This document shows positions 25,353 through 35,234 of a stretch of DNA of 64,000 bases, one piece after another; position 1 is the first letter of the stretch, and the number at the start of each line of letters is the position of its first letter. The notes under the pieces are model-generated. The model saw only the letters and a list, made by a program, of their open reading frames with translations, was not told the DNA's origin and made no database searches. The stretch is from Constrictibacter sp. MBR-5. Its GTDB lineage: Bacteria; Pseudomonadota; Alphaproteobacteria; JAJUGE01. Made by a program: the position numbers and the translations under genes. The DNA lies in NCBI RefSeq assembly GCF_040549485.1, contig NZ_JBEPTK010000007.1, positions 186,001 through 250,000 of the forward strand, read 5' to 3'.

Positions 25353-26540
25353 ATGGTCGCGGTCCTGGTGGCCGCGATGCTCGCCGTGCAGGCACTCGGC
25401 TCGATGGCCAACCTGACGCTCGCGGTGATGGCGCCCGCGGCGGCACCCGACTTCGGCATCGCGCCGAGTTGGATCGGCATGTATTCCGGCATCATGTATG
25501 TCGGCGCGGTCGTCTCCACGCTGGTCAGCGGCGGCTTCGTCTCGCGCTGGGGGCCGATCCGCGTCAGCCAGGTGTCGCTCGTCGCCTCGGCTGCGGGACT
25601 GGCGCTGCTGCCGACCGGTGCGGCGTGGATGCTGGTGCCCAGCGCGCTGCTGGTCGGCCTCGGCTACGGCCCGATGACGCCGGCCAGTTCGCACCTGCTG
25701 GCACGCCGGACGCCGCAGCGATTCATGTCGCTGATCTTCTCGGTCAAGCAGACCGGCGTGCCGATCGGCTACGCCATCGCCGGCTCGCTGCTGACCGTCA
25801 TCGTAGTGACCTGGGACTGGCGGACCGCCGCCTGGTCGGCTGCCGCCCTGTGCGTCGCCATGGCGGCACTCCTGCAGTTCTGGCGTGAGGATTTCGACGA
25901 CGACCGCGGGGTCCGCCGGCCCTTCTCGATGAGCGCCGTGACCGGCCCGCTCCGTCTCGTCTTCTCCCATCCGCCGCTGCGGCTGCTCGCCGTCGCATCG
26001 CTCGTGTTCGCCGCCATGCAGATCGGCGTCACGGCCTTCCTCGTCACCTATCTCGCCGAGGGTGTGGGTCTCGGCCTCGTCGCGGCCGGCATGGCGCTGA
26101 CCTGCGCCCAGGTCGCCGCCGTGATCGGCCGCATCCTCTGGGGTGGGCTCGCCGACAGGCTCGTCTCGCCGCGGGTGATGCTGGCCCTGCTCGGCTTCGG
26201 CATGAGCCTGTCGGTCTGGGCGGTCACGCTGTTCACCGCCGCGACGCCCTTCCTGGTGATCGCCGCCGTGTGCGCCGCGATCGGCGCCACTGTGATCGGC
26301 TGGAACGGCGTCTTCCTGGCGGAGACGGCCCGCGCCGCACCCGCCGGCCGCGTCGGCGAGGCGACCGGCGGCGTCCTCAGCGTCACCTTCTCGGGCGTCG
26401 TCCTCGGCCCGCCGGCCCTGACGCTGCTCGTGTCGGCCACCGGCGGCTACGCCTCCGGCTTCATCATCCTGGGAATCGGCACGGCCGTCGTCTCCGTGCT
26501 GTTCCTCACCACATCCGCCTATCGAACGGAGAAGAGCTGA
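25353..26540 (+). CDS. Major facilitator superfamily transporter
   Basis: A protein of 395 residues with about 12 hydrophobic segments and typical MFS loops, including a positively charged loop after segment 2 (SRWGPIRVSQ) and another (GGLADRLVSPRVM) in the second half. The substrate is not deducible; the sequence resembles metabolite or drug transporters. The ATG at 25353 is conservative. A TTG at 25311 overlapping the upstream stop (TTGA) would add 14 residues. The downstream oxidoreductase starts only two bases after its stop, so cotranslation is likely. Confidence 0.88.
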   Translation: MVAVLVAAMLAVQALGSMANLTLAVMAPAAAPDFGIAPSWIGMYSGIMYVGAVVSTLVSGGFVSRWGPIRVSQVSLVASAAGLALLPTGAAWMLVPSALLVGLGYGPMTPASSHLLARRTPQRFMSLIFSVKQTGVPIGYAIAGSLLTVIVVTWDWRTAAWSAAALCVAMAALLQFWREDFDDDRGVRRPFSMSAVTGPLRLVFSHPPLRLLAVASLVFAAMQIGVTAFLVTYLAEGVGLGLVAAGMALTCAQVAAVIGRILWGGLADRLVSPRVMLALLGFGMSLSVWAVTLFTAATPFLVIAAVCAAIGATVIGWNGVFLAETARAAPAGRVGEATGGVLSVTFSGVVLGPPALTLLVSATGGYASGFIILGIGTAVVSVLFLTTSAYRTEKS

Positions 26541-26542
26541 CC

Positions 26543-27520
26543 ATGCGCGCCGTCGTCTGCCGCGAATTCGGTCCGCACGACCTGCTGAGGATCGAGGACT
26601 GGCCCGAGCCGGAACCGGGGCCGGGCGAAGTCCAGGTCGCCGTCGCCGCGGTCGGCGTCAACTATGTCGACATGCTGATGTGCGCCGGCGGCTACCAGCT
26701 GAAGCCGGAGCTGCCGTTCGTGCCCGGCCTGGAAGCGGCGGGAACGGTGCGCAAGCTGGGACCGGACGTGACCGGCGTCGCCGTGGGCGACCGGGTGATC
26801 TCCGCGCACCGGCCCGGCGCCTTCGCCGAGTATGCCGTGTGCGGCGCCGACAAGCTGTGGCCGGTGCCGGAGGGCTTCGACTTCGCCGAGGCGGCGACCT
26901 TCCGCTCGGCCTTCCACACCGCCTATCACGCCCTGGCGCAGCGCGCCCACCTGAAGGCAGGGGAGACGCTGCTGGTCCATGGCGCCTCGGGCGGCACCGG
27001 CCTCGCGGCGGTGCAGATCGGCAAGGTGATGGGCGCCCGCGTCATCGCGACGGGCGGCAGCGACGACAAGCTGGCGGAGGTCGCCCGCCTCGGCGCCGAC
27101 GACGTCGTGAACTACACGAAGGGACCGCTGCGCGATGCGGTGAAGGCCCTGACCGGCGGCAAGGGCGTCGACGTCGTCTTCGACCCCGTCGGCGGTGACG
27201 TCTTCGACGAGTCGATGCGCTGTCTCAGGTGGGGCGCGCGGGTCTGCGTGATCGGCTTCACCAGCGGCCGCCGACCCGAGGCGAAGGTCAACCACGTGCT
27301 GATCAAGGGTGCGTCGATCCTCGGCATCCGCGCCGGCGAGGCGACGCGGCACGACCCGTCGCTGCTGGAAGACAGCCGCCGCACGCTCCTCGGATGGGTC
27401 GCGGAAGGCAAGCTTCGCCCGCACATCTCGCACCGCTTCACCCTGGACCAGGTCCACGAAGCGCTGCAGACGGTCGCCGACCGCAAGGTGCTCGGCAAGG
27501 CGGTGATGACGGTGGGGTGA
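26543..27520 (+). CDS. NADPH:quinone oxidoreductase family protein (MDR superfamily, zinc-free)
   Basis: A protein of 325 residues. The GroES-like N-terminal domain carries VGVNYVDMLMCAGGYQ, and the nucleotide-binding domain carries LLVHGASGGTGLAAVQIGKVMGARVIATGGSDDK, the AxGGxGxxxxQ variant typical of quinone oxidoreductases. No catalytic zinc ligands are present. These enzymes reduce quinones or enoyl-CoA-like substrates with NADPH. GGAGAAGAG precedes the ATG. As the third gene of the NTF2-like/MFS run it may process the transported compound, which is inference. Confidence 0.9.
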   Translation: MRAVVCREFGPHDLLRIEDWPEPEPGPGEVQVAVAAVGVNYVDMLMCAGGYQLKPELPFVPGLEAAGTVRKLGPDVTGVAVGDRVISAHRPGAFAEYAVCGADKLWPVPEGFDFAEAATFRSAFHTAYHALAQRAHLKAGETLLVHGASGGTGLAAVQIGKVMGARVIATGGSDDKLAEVARLGADDVVNYTKGPLRDAVKALTGGKGVDVVFDPVGGDVFDESMRCLRWGARVCVIGFTSGRRPEAKVNHVLIKGASILGIRAGEATRHDPSLLEDSRRTLLGWVAEGKLRPHISHRFTLDQVHEALQTVADRKVLGKAVMTVG

Positions 27521-27535
27521 GGATCCTCAAACCGA

Positions 27536-27616
27536 GTGTCATCCCCAACTTGATCCGGGCATCCACCTTCAGCCTGAGCCGTTGATGGATTGCCGGATCA
27601 AGTCCGGCAATGACAC
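27536..27616. repeat. Intergenic palindromic repeat (copy 1)
   Basis: The element is bounded by GTGTCAT (27536-27542) and ATGACAC (27610-27616). Inside, the right arm TTGCCGGATCAAGTCCGGCAA (27590-27610) forms a near-perfect hairpin, and the left arm CAACTTGATCCGGGC is related to it. It lies between two convergent genes (quinone oxidoreductase and lpdA). The same design occurs at 62859-62937, so it is a dispersed intergenic repeat of the kind common in alphaproteobacteria. It may also serve as a bidirectional terminator. Confidence 0.75.
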
Positions 27617-27635
27617 ACGAAACGAGGCGCGCGCC

Positions 27636-29039
27636 TCACATGTTCAGCGCGCGACCGTCCACCGCGAGGGCCGCCTCGCGCACCGCCTCGTTCAGCGTCG
27701 GGTGGGCGTGGCAGGTGCGGGCGATGTCCTCGGCCGCCGCGCCGAACTCCATGCCGAGCGCCACCTCGGCGATCATCGTGCCCGCGTCCGGGCCGATGAT
27801 GTGGCAGCCCAGGACGCGGTCGGTCTTGGCGTCGGCCAGGATCTTCACGAAGCCGTCGCCCTCGTGCATCGTCCGCGCCCGGCCGTTGGCCGAGAAGGGG
27901 AACTTGCCGACCTTGTAGGCGACGCCGGCCTTCTTCAGCTCCTCCTCGGTCTTGCCGACCGTGGCGGCCTCCGGCCACGTGTAGACGACGGCCGGAATGG
28001 CGTCGTAGTCGATGTGGCCCGCCTGCCCCGCGATGATCTCGGCGCAGACGCCGCCCTCGTCCTCGGCCTTGTGCGCCAGCATGGCGCCGCGCACGCAGTC
28101 GCCGATGGCGTAGATGCCGGGGACGCTGGTGCGGAAATGGTCGTCGATCTCGATGCGGCCGCGCTCGTCGAGTTTCACCCCGACATCCTCCAGGCCCAGC
28201 CCGGCGGTGTAGGGCCGACGGCCGATGGAGAGCAGGACGATGTCGCCCTCGATCGTCTCGGCGTCGCCGCCCTTCGCCGGCTCGACCGTGATGGCCGCAC
28301 CCGACTTGGTCGTCTTGGCGCCCGTCACCTTCAGGCCGGTGCGGATCTTGAAGCCCTTCTTGCGCAGCAGCCGGTCCATGGTCTTGGCGATCTCGCCGTC
28401 CATGTTCGGCAGGATCGAGTCCAGATACTCGACCACGGTCACCTCGGCGCCCAGGCGGCGCCAGACCATGCCCATCTCCAGGCCGATATAGCCGCCGCCG
28501 ATAACGATCAGGTGCTTCGGCACCTTGGTCATGTCGAGCGCGCCGGTGGACGTCACGATGCGCTTCTCGTCCACCTCGACGCCGGCCAGCGGCATGACCT
28601 CGGAGCCGGTGGCGATGATGATGTTCTTCGCGTCGAGCATCCGCTCGCCGCCCTCGCCGGTGACCGCCACCTTGCCCGCCGCCGCGATCCGGCCCTTGCC
28701 CAGGACACGCTCGATCTTGTTCTTCTTGAACAGGAAGTCGATGCCCTTGACGTTGCCGGACACGATGTCGGCCTTGGCGGCGATCAGCTTGGCGACGTCG
28801 ATGGAGACCTTGCCCGTGCTGATGCCGAAGCCGGCGAAGCCCGTCTGCGCCTCCTCGTACATGTGCGAGGCGTGCAGCAGCGCCTTGGACGGGATGCAGC
28901 CGACGTTCGTGCAGGTGCCGCCGAGCGTCTTCTCCTTCTCGACGCAGGCGACCGTCATGCCGAGCTGTGCCGCACGGATCGCGGCGATGTAGCCGCCAGG
29001 GCCGCCGCCGATGACGACGACGTCGAAGCTGTCAGCCAT
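27636..29039 (-). CDS. lpdA: Dihydrolipoyl dehydrogenase (E3)
   Basis: A flavoprotein of 467 residues, normal length for the family. It has the FAD site VVIGGGPGGYIAAIRAAQ, the redox pair C43-C48 in GGTCTNVGCIPSK, the NAD site VIGGGYIGLEMGMVWRRLG and the C-terminal dimer-interface segment with the active His-Glu pair (HAHPTLNEAV). It reoxidises dihydrolipoamide in the 2-oxoglutarate (and possibly pyruvate) dehydrogenase complex. It lies 25 bases downstream of odhB, so it is probably the E3 of that complex; sucA would be expected upstream of odhB but is not adjacent here. Confidence 0.96.
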   Translation of the reverse strand: MADSFDVVVIGGGPGGYIAAIRAAQLGMTVACVEKEKTLGGTCTNVGCIPSKALLHASHMYEEAQTGFAGFGISTGKVSIDVAKLIAAKADIVSGNVKGIDFLFKKNKIERVLGKGRIAAAGKVAVTGEGGERMLDAKNIIIATGSEVMPLAGVEVDEKRIVTSTGALDMTKVPKHLIVIGGGYIGLEMGMVWRRLGAEVTVVEYLDSILPNMDGEIAKTMDRLLRKKGFKIRTGLKVTGAKTTKSGAAITVEPAKGGDAETIEGDIVLLSIGRRPYTAGLGLEDVGVKLDERGRIEIDDHFRTSVPGIYAIGDCVRGAMLAHKAEDEGGVCAEIIAGQAGHIDYDAIPAVVYTWPEAATVGKTEEELKKAGVAYKVGKFPFSANGRARTMHEGDGFVKILADAKTDRVLGCHIIGPDAGTMIAEVALGMEFGAAAEDIARTCHAHPTLNEAVREAALAVDGRALNM

Positions 29040-29064
29040 TGTTCTCTCCCGTCCCCCGCGGGGA

Positions 29065-30285
29065 TCAGACGTCGATCAGCAGGCGCTGCGGATCCTCGAG
29101 GCAGTCCTTCATGCGGACCAGGAAGGTCACCGCCTCCGACCCGTCGATGATGCGATGGTCGTAGGAGACGGCGAGATACATCATCGGCCGCACCTCGATC
29201 TTGCCGCCGATCACCATCGGCCGCTCCTGGATCTTGTGCATGCCGAGGATGCCGGACTGCGGCGGGTTCAGGATCGGCGTCGACAGCAGCGAGCCGTAGA
29301 CGCCGCCGTTCGAGATCGTGAACGTCCCGCCGGTCAGGTCCTCCATCGTCAGCTTGCCGTCGCGCGCCTTGCGCCCGAGGCCGTTGATGGTCTTCTCGAC
29401 CTCGGCGAAGCCGAGCTTGTCGGCGTCGCGCACGACCGGCACCACGAGGCCGCTCTCGGTCCCGACCGCGACGCCGATGTCGTAATAGTTCTTGTAGACG
29501 ATCTCGTTGCCCTGGATCTCGGCATTGACCGCCGGGATTTCCTTCAGGGCCTGGATTGCCGCCTTCACGAAGAAGGACATGAAGCCGAGGCGCACGCCGT
29601 GGCGCTTCTCGAAGCTGTCGCGGTAGCGCGCGCGCAGCGCCATGATCTCGGTCATGTCCACCTCGTTGAAGGTGGTCAGCATGGCCGCGGTGTTTTGCGC
29701 CTGCTTCAGGCGCTCGGCGATGCGCTGGCGCAGGCGCGACATGCGCACGCGCTCCTCGCCACGCTCCGGCGCCGGCTTCGAGCCCGGTGCGGCGGACGCG
29801 GCGGGCGCGGCCGCCTTCTGCTCCAGATGGGCGAGCACGTCGCCCTTGGTCAGACGGCCGTCCTTGCCGGACGCCGCGACGGCGGCGGGATCGACGTCGT
29901 TCTCGGCAACCAGCTTGCGGACCGACGGCGGCATGGGTGCTGCGGTGGCGGCTGCTGCCGGCTTGGCCTCGGGTGCGGCCGCCGGCTTCGGCGCCTCGGC
30001 CTTCGGTGCGGCAGCCGGCTTCGCCGCCGGTGCGGCGGCCTTGCCGGCGCCTTCGCCGATCCGGCCGAGCAGCGCCCCGACCTCGACATTGTCGCCCTCG
30101 GCCACGAGGATCTCCGACAGCACGCCGGCGCTCGGCGCCGGCACCTCGACGGTGACCTTGTCCGTTTCCAGTTCGACCAGCGGCTCGTCGATCGCCACGG
30201 CGTCGCCCGCCTGCTTGATCCAACGGGCGACAGTCGCCTCGGTAACCGACTCGCCCAGGGCGGGCACCTTGATGTCCGTCGCCAT
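29065..30285 (-). CDS. odhB: Dihydrolipoyllysine-residue succinyltransferase (E2 of 2-oxoglutarate dehydrogenase)
   Basis: A protein of 406 residues. The lipoyl domain (residues 1-75) has the lipoyl Lys at 43 in [11 protein letters not shown], followed by an Ala/Pro-rich linker of about 55 residues, a peripheral-subunit-binding domain ([31 protein letters not shown]) and the catalytic domain with the active-site YDHRIIDG near the C-terminus. The sequence [18 protein letters not shown] is typical of succinyltransferases. The start at 30285 has AAGGA at good spacing. The upstream gene on this strand is not sucA, so the E1 gene must lie elsewhere. Confidence 0.95.
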   Translation of the reverse strand: MATDIKVPALGESVTEATVARWIKQAGDAVAIDEPLVELETDKVTVEVPAPSAGVLSEILVAEGDNVEVGALLGRIGEGAGKAAAPAAKPAAAPKAEAPKPAAAPEAKPAAAATAAPMPPSVRKLVAENDVDPAAVAASGKDGRLTKGDVLAHLEQKAAAPAASAAPGSKPAPERGEERVRMSRLRQRIAERLKQAQNTAAMLTTFNEVDMTEIMALRARYRDSFEKRHGVRLGFMSFFVKAAIQALKEIPAVNAEIQGNEIVYKNYYDIGVAVGTESGLVVPVVRDADKLGFAEVEKTINGLGRKARDGKLTMEDLTGGTFTISNGGVYGSLLSTPILNPPQSGILGMHKIQERPMVIGGKIEVRPMMYLAVSYDHRIIDGSEAVTFLVRMKDCLEDPQRLLIDV

Positions 30286-30441
30286 GTGGTCCTTCTGCGT
30301 CTCTCGGTCGTCGGGCCGTCGCCCGCGCGTCACTCTATCCGGCATGCGGGCGCGATGGTCAAGGGTGGCCGGCCGGATTCGGCGCTTTTGGCCATCGGCC
30401 GGCGGCCGGCGCGCGGTCCATTTCCCCGAGGCGGACCGATT

Positions 30442-30774
30442 TCAGGCAGCCATGCTGCGGCAGTGCTCGGCGCAGCGCCGACACACCTCGACGCAATGGT
30501 CCATGTCGCCCACCTCGGCGCACTTCACGGCACAGGCCTCGCAGACGTCGGCGCAGACGCCGCAGGTGTGTCGGTGCAGGTCGACGCCCAGAAGCATGAA
30601 CCTGGCGCTCGTCTGGCACATCTCGGCGCAAGCGAGCATCAGGCGGAGATGCGCAGGCTCGACGTGCCGGCCGCCGGCCTCCAGGCAATGGCGCGAAGCC
30701 TCGCTCAGGCAGGTCTGATGGCACTCGGTGCAGATCGCTACGCAGCGGCGCATGTCGTCGTTCATCTGGAGCAT
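30442..30774 (-). CDS. Cys-rich four-helix-bundle copper-storage-like protein (DUF326/Csp)
   Basis: A protein of 110 residues with 16 cysteines in repeated CxxxC and CxxCxxxC patterns on predicted helices (for example CVAICTECHQTC and CGVCADVCEACAVKC). This matches DUF326 four-helix bundles such as the copper-storage protein Csp3, in which a Cys-lined core binds many Cu(I) ions. There is no Tat signal, so it is probably the cytosolic form. GAGGA lies five bases before the ATG at 30774. It faces away from the metallophosphoesterase gene; no other copper genes are nearby. Confidence 0.85.
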   Translation of the reverse strand: MLQMNDDMRRCVAICTECHQTCLSEASRHCLEAGGRHVEPAHLRLMLACAEMCQTSARFMLLGVDLHRHTCGVCADVCEACAVKCAEVGDMDHCVEVCRRCAEHCRSMAA

Positions 30775-30875
30775 GACCGTCCTCGCTGTTCGGATGCTCC
30801 GGCAACAGCCGCACGGCAAAATCGTTCACCCGTGCTAGGATTTCTCACCGCCAATACCGGAGTCGGACGCAACAG

Positions 30876-31754
30876 ATGCCGGCCTTCACCATCGTCCAGG
30901 TCAGCGACACCCATCTCAGCCGCACCCACGCCTATTTCCAGGACAATTGGGAAATCTTCCTTGAGGAGATGGCGCGCCTGAACCCGGACCTGGTCCTGCA
31001 CAGCGGCGACGTCAGCTTCAACGGACCCGATGCACCCGACGACATCGTCTTCGCGCGCGAGCAGATCGAACGGCTCCGGGTGCCGTGGCTGGCGATACCC
31101 GGCAACCACGACGTCGGCGAACCGGGCAACCGGCCGCGGCTCAAGCAGCCGGTGACGGCGGCCCGCCTGGCCGTCTGGCGCGACGTCTTCGGCACCGACC
31201 GCCATGTCCACGACATGCCCGGCTGGCGCTTCGTCCTGCTGAACAGCGAGATCATGGGCAGCGGCCTGCCGGCGGAGGCGGAACAGTCGGCCTTTCTCCA
31301 ACGCGCCTTCGCCACGGCCGGAGACCGACGGATCGGCCTGATGCTGCACAAGCCCCTCTTCCTCTCGGCACCGGACGCGAAGGGCGAACATGGCGGATCC
31401 GTGCTCGATTCGGCGCGGATGCCGGTGCTGCAACTGCTGCGGGACCGGCGACCCGGCTTCGTGACGTCCGGCCACCTGCACTGCTATCACCGGTTCGTGC
31501 GAGACGGCATCCCGTATGTATGGGCGCCGACCACCGCCTTCGTGCATCCGCAGCGCCGGGCGGAGTTGGGCGTCACGAACCGGTCCGGCTACATCGTCTG
31601 GCGCTTCGAGGGCGACCGCGTCGGCCACGATTTCGTCGAGCCGGGGCTGTTCATCAACCAGGACGTCAGCAACTGGAACCGTGCCGTCGGCAGCACCATC
31701 CACCTGCCGCCGCGCGCCCATCGCCGCGCCTCGATCGCCGCCCCCGCCGACTGA
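30876..31754 (+). CDS. Calcineurin-like metallophosphoesterase
   Basis: A protein of 292 residues with all motifs of the binuclear metallophosphoesterase fold: VSDTHLS (D-x-H), HSGDVSF (GD), PGNHDVG (GNHD), an isolated His in MLHKPLF, and SGHLHCYH (GHxH). Relatives include cAMP and cyclic phosphodiesterases (CpdA-like) and phospholipid-derived phosphodiesterases, but the substrate is not clear. It has no signal peptide, so cytoplasmic. It is divergent from the Csp-like gene and convergent with the AEC transporter, three bases apart. Confidence 0.88.
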   Translation: MPAFTIVQVSDTHLSRTHAYFQDNWEIFLEEMARLNPDLVLHSGDVSFNGPDAPDDIVFAREQIERLRVPWLAIPGNHDVGEPGNRPRLKQPVTAARLAVWRDVFGTDRHVHDMPGWRFVLLNSEIMGSGLPAEAEQSAFLQRAFATAGDRRIGLMLHKPLFLSAPDAKGEHGGSVLDSARMPVLQLLRDRRPGFVTSGHLHCYHRFVRDGIPYVWAPTTAFVHPQRRAELGVTNRSGYIVWRFEGDRVGHDFVEPGLFINQDVSNWNRAVGSTIHLPPRAHRRASIAAPAD

Positions 31755-31757
31755 CGG

Positions 31758-32696
31758 TCACGGCGGCGGCACCAGGGTCAGCAGCAGCGACAGCGTCACG
31801 ATCGACGCGACCGTGGAGACCAGCACGATGGTGGCGCTGCGCTGGACATAGACGTCGTAGCGCTGCGCGAGCAGGAAGGCGTTAGCCCCCGTCGGCAGGG
31901 CGGCGGAGAGCACGGCCACGGCGGTCCAGAGCGGCCGCACGTCGAACACGAAGGCGGCGAGGATCCACACCAGCAGCGGCAGCGCCACCAGCTTCAGCGC
32001 CACGACCAGCAGGCTCTCGCGCAGTGCGCCGCGGATGCGAAACTCGACCAGGGAAGCGCCGAGCGCGAACAGCGCCGCCGGCGGTGCGGCCCCCGCGAGC
32101 AGGTCGAGGAAACGCTGCAGTGGTCCCGGAATGCCGAGGCCGACGCCGCCCCAGACGATGCCGGCCAGCACGCCGACCACGATGGGATTGCGGAGCAGCG
32201 ATCCGAATGTCGCCAGCGCCACGCGCAGTCCGCCCTCGCCGCGCCCCGTGGCCGCTTCGACCAGGATCGTCGTCGTCGTAATGAGGGTGGGGGAATGGCA
32301 GGCGATGATCAGGACGGCCGGGATCAGCCCGTCATGGCCGTAGGCGAGCGCCACAAGCGGTAATCCGATGACGGCGACGTTCGAGAAGCCGGCGCTCATG
32401 CCCATGACGGCGCGCTCGGCGGCGCCGATCCGGAAAAGGCGCCGACCGAGCAGCTCGGCCGTGAGATAGATCAGCGCCACGCCGCCGTAATAGGCGGCGA
32501 GCAGGCCGCCCGACTCGCCGAACGGCGGCAGGCCGCGCGCCATCGCCCGGAACAGCAGCGCCGGTATCGCGAGATTGAAGACGAAGACGCCGACCGCGCG
32601 GGCACCGCCCGGCGGAAGCAGTCCGCCGCGCGCGAATCCCCAGCCGCAGAGGATGAGGGCGAAGACGGGGACGACGATCTCGACCACCGCGCTCAT
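31758..32696 (-). CDS. AEC-family transporter (auxin efflux carrier-like permease)
   Basis: A protein of 312 residues with about ten hydrophobic segments, opening MSAVVEIVVPVFALILCGWGFARGGLL and containing VFVFNLAIPALLFRAMA and AVLSAALPTGANAFLLAQRYDVY, all typical of the AEC family. Members move malonate, malate or other small organic acids. The start at 32696 is chosen because the longer frame from 32720 begins with charged residues; neither has a strong ribosome site. Substrate unknown. Confidence 0.88.
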   Translation of the reverse strand: MSAVVEIVVPVFALILCGWGFARGGLLPPGGARAVGVFVFNLAIPALLFRAMARGLPPFGESGGLLAAYYGGVALIYLTAELLGRRLFRIGAAERAVMGMSAGFSNVAVIGLPLVALAYGHDGLIPAVLIIACHSPTLITTTTILVEAATGRGEGGLRVALATFGSLLRNPIVVGVLAGIVWGGVGLGIPGPLQRFLDLLAGAAPPAALFALGASLVEFRIRGALRESLLVVALKLVALPLLVWILAAFVFDVRPLWTAVAVLSAALPTGANAFLLAQRYDVYVQRSATIVLVSTVASIVTLSLLLTLVPPP

Positions 32697-32815
32697 GCGG
32701 CGGTCCCGCTTCGGCGCCATCCGGCGCCGAAGCCCGTAAAGATGGCTTTTGCGGTCATTCCGCGCCCGAAGCGGCGAAGGGAGACCGGGACACTAACCCG
32801 CGCGGTTCGGTCGGA

Positions 32816-33361
32816 CTAGCCTTTGCCCGATGGCAGCGCCACCGCGATGGGAATGTTCGACACCACGAGATGCCGCCCGCCCGCACTGGTCGCAAAAGGC
32901 AGGATCAGCCGCTCCCACACCACGAAGCGCCTGGCGTGCTCCCCGAGATTGTGCGTGAGCCAGACCTTGTCGGAGGAGAGGGAACGCCGGTAGATGCTCA
33001 TGAAGAACGCGCCGGTCCGGCTGCCGAAATCGCTCACCTTCCGGCCCGTCATGTCGAAGCCGGCCACCTCGACGATCGCACTGCCGTAGAGGCGATAGCG
33101 AAAGTCGGCGCCGTCTTCGAGCGGCTCCAGGATCATCAGGCTGCCCAGCCACGGCTTCAGCGAGAAGGCGTCGGCGAGGCTTCGCTGCGGGGGGCCGGCG
33201 ACCGCAGGCAGCCACTCGTAGAAGGTCAGCAGGGATCGGGTCCGCTCCTCCCGGATCCGGCCCCGGATCTCGTCACCAGAGAAGGCCGTCGGCACGCATG
33301 CGGCCGGGTCCGCCAGGGCCTTGCTCAGGTTGTCGAATATCCAGGGCTGCTCCGTCTGCAT
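32816..33361 (-). CDS. PAS-like domain protein (PAS_5 type), unknown function
   Basis: A protein of 181 residues. The central part (AFSLKPWLGSLMILEPLEDGADFRYRLYGSAIVEVAGFDMTGRKVSDFG) and the later VVWERLILPFA segment match the PAS_5-type small-molecule sensor fold found in many alphaproteobacterial stand-alone proteins. No output domain is present. The start is the ATG at 33361. It lies downstream of the chemoreceptor gene on the same strand, separated by 150 bases with hairpins, so it is probably its own unit. Confidence 0.72.
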   Translation of the reverse strand: MQTEQPWIFDNLSKALADPAACVPTAFSGDEIRGRIREERTRSLLTFYEWLPAVAGPPQRSLADAFSLKPWLGSLMILEPLEDGADFRYRLYGSAIVEVAGFDMTGRKVSDFGSRTGAFFMSIYRRSLSSDKVWLTHNLGEHARRFVVWERLILPFATSAGGRHLVVSNIPIAVALPSGKG

Positions 33362-33438
33362 GACACTCGGTCCCACCCCACACGGGAAGATTACAGGCGG
33401 CGACACTCCGCGGTAAGGCGCGGGTGCGGATAGGGCGA

Positions 33439-33487
33439 CCGTCGGAGACGGTGGGCGAGAGGGCCCACCTTCGGCGCTCTCTCGCCC
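33439..33487. repeat. Overlapping inverted repeats downstream of the chemoreceptor gene
   Basis: Three nested stems can be drawn: CCGTC/GACGG (33439-33451), GGTGGGC/GCCCACC (33450-33469) and the 9-base GGGCGAGAG/CTCTCGCCC (33453-33487). They compete, so the RNA could switch structure. The stretch lies 25 bases after the chemoreceptor stop on the reverse strand. No U-run follows, so a classical intrinsic terminator is unlikely, but a stabilising 3' end is possible. Confidence 0.4.
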
Positions 33488-33511
33488 TCGGCTCCGCGAC
33501 CCGGCCGGTCC

Positions 33512-35197
33512 CTATGCCGCGCGCAGCCCCGACAGGAACTTCTCGATCTCGCCGCGCAGCGTGTTGGCCTCGCGGGCCATGCTGTCCGCCGCTTCGAGAA
33601 CCTGGCTTGCTGCGTTGCCGGTCTCGTCGGCGGCCTCACGGACGCCCTCGATCGTGCGCGAGACCTCCATCGTGCCGGCCGCCGCCTGCTGCACGCTGAA
33701 CGAGATTTCGCCCGTCGCCGCGTTCTGCTCCTCGACCGCCGCCGAGATCGTCGTCGTGATCTCGTCGATGGAGCTGATCGTCCTGCCGATGCCGCCGATG
33801 GCGCTCACGACGCTGCCGGTGGCCGACTGCATGGCCGCGATCTGCGCCGCGATCTCGTCGGTGGCCTTGCTGGTCTGGTTCGCGAGGCTCTTGACCTCCG
33901 AGGCCACCACCGCGAAGCCCTTGCCGGCCTCGCCGGCCCGCGCCGCCTCGATGGTCGCGTTGAGCGCCAGCAGGTTGGTCTGTGAGGCGATGTCGGAGAT
34001 CAGGCGCACGACCTCGTTGATCCGCTGCGCGGCGTCGTTCAGCGCACCGACCTGGGTGTTGGTCTGATCCGCCTCGCGAACCGCATTCTGGACCACTTCG
34101 GAGGCACGCGACACTTGGCGGGCGATCTCGCCCAGCGACGACGCCATCTCCTCCGCCGCCGCGGCCACCGTCTGCACGTTGCCAGAGGTCTGCTGCGCCG
34201 ACGCGGCCGAGGCACTGGATTGACGCGTCGTTTCCTCGGCGATGCTGCTCATGCTCCGCGCCGTTCCCTCGAGTTCCGTCGCGGCACCGGTGACCGCTGC
34301 CAGTGCGCCTTCGGCCGCCTGTCCGAAGGCCGAGGCGAGCGCCTGCACCTGCGCCGCACGGCGCTCCTTGACCTCGCGCTCGACGGCCTGCTCGGCTTCG
34401 AGCTTGGTCCGCTCGACCGCATTGTTCTTGAAGACCTCTACGGCGGCGGCCATGGCGCCGATCTCGTCGCGGCGGTCGGCGAAGGGCACGACGACGCCAG
34501 TGTCCCCGTCGGCCAGGGTACGCATGGTGGACGTGATGCTGCGGATCGGCCCGCCGATGGCGCGGATCAGCACGAGCACGGCACCGACCGCCAGGACGAT
34601 CGAGATGGCGGCGCCGGCGAGCACGGCGGTCACGGCCGTCGCGACGGCCCCCTGCATCGCACCGTCGAGTTCGGCCTCATGCTCGGCGAGATCGCGCTTG
34701 ATGTGATGCGCCGCTTCGCGCATCGACCTGTGGAAGGCGTCGCCCGCGCCCGTCGCCTCGATGGCACGCGCTTCGTTCAGCGTCATCGGGTGGAGGGTGC
34801 GGTCGATCTGCACCCGCGCGACCCCCGACTGCCATGCGCTGACCGTCGTGGCCAACGCCTCGACCTCGGCTCGCAGCACCGGCTCGTCGGCGAGCAGCAT
34901 CATCAGATGGGCCAGTCGTGCGTCGAAGTCGCCCACCGACGATTCGAATGCGGCAGCGTGCGCGCGATCTCCGCTGATCAGCAGGCCGCGGATGCTGTTG
35001 AGCTGATCCTCGGCCGCCTCCTGAAGCATGACAGCCCCGTCGGAAATCACCTCGATCTCGGCCACGGCATCGCGTACCTCCTCGATGGTCCGGACCTGAA
35101 AGAAGATCGTTGCATTCGTCGCCGCGATAACGGCGAGCAGGATCGCGAAGGCGAGCAACAGCTTGTGCGCGACGCGCAGGTTGGCGAGAGCGTTCAT
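33512..35197 (-). CDS. Methyl-accepting chemotaxis protein
   Basis: A protein of 561 residues. Membrane segment 1 is near 12-34, a periplasmic helical sensor spans about 35-180 (four-helix-bundle-like, no Cache fold), and membrane segment 2 is near 183-212. A HAMP domain follows to about 265, then the long coiled-coil signalling domain with the tip [24 protein letters not shown]. No C-terminal CheR-tethering pentapeptide is visible. It is 37 bases downstream of a secreted Cache-like gene on the same strand, which suggests that the two work together. No che genes are in the window. Confidence 0.93.
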   Translation of the reverse strand: MNALANLRVAHKLLLAFAILLAVIAATNATIFFQVRTIEEVRDAVAEIEVISDGAVMLQEAAEDQLNSIRGLLISGDRAHAAAFESSVGDFDARLAHLMMLLADEPVLRAEVEALATTVSAWQSGVARVQIDRTLHPMTLNEARAIEATGAGDAFHRSMREAAHHIKRDLAEHEAELDGAMQGAVATAVTAVLAGAAISIVLAVGAVLVLIRAIGGPIRSITSTMRTLADGDTGVVVPFADRRDEIGAMAAAVEVFKNNAVERTKLEAEQAVEREVKERRAAQVQALASAFGQAAEGALAAVTGAATELEGTARSMSSIAEETTRQSSASAASAQQTSGNVQTVAAAAEEMASSLGEIARQVSRASEVVQNAVREADQTNTQVGALNDAAQRINEVVRLISDIASQTNLLALNATIEAARAGEAGKGFAVVASEVKSLANQTSKATDEIAAQIAAMQSATGSVVSAIGGIGRTISSIDEITTTISAAVEEQNAATGEISFSVQQAAAGTMEVSRTIEGVREAADETGNAASQVLEAADSMAREANTLRGEIEKFLSGLRAA

Positions 35198-35234
35198 GGG
35201 GTCGGCTCCAGAGATACGCGAGGCGATCGGAAGA

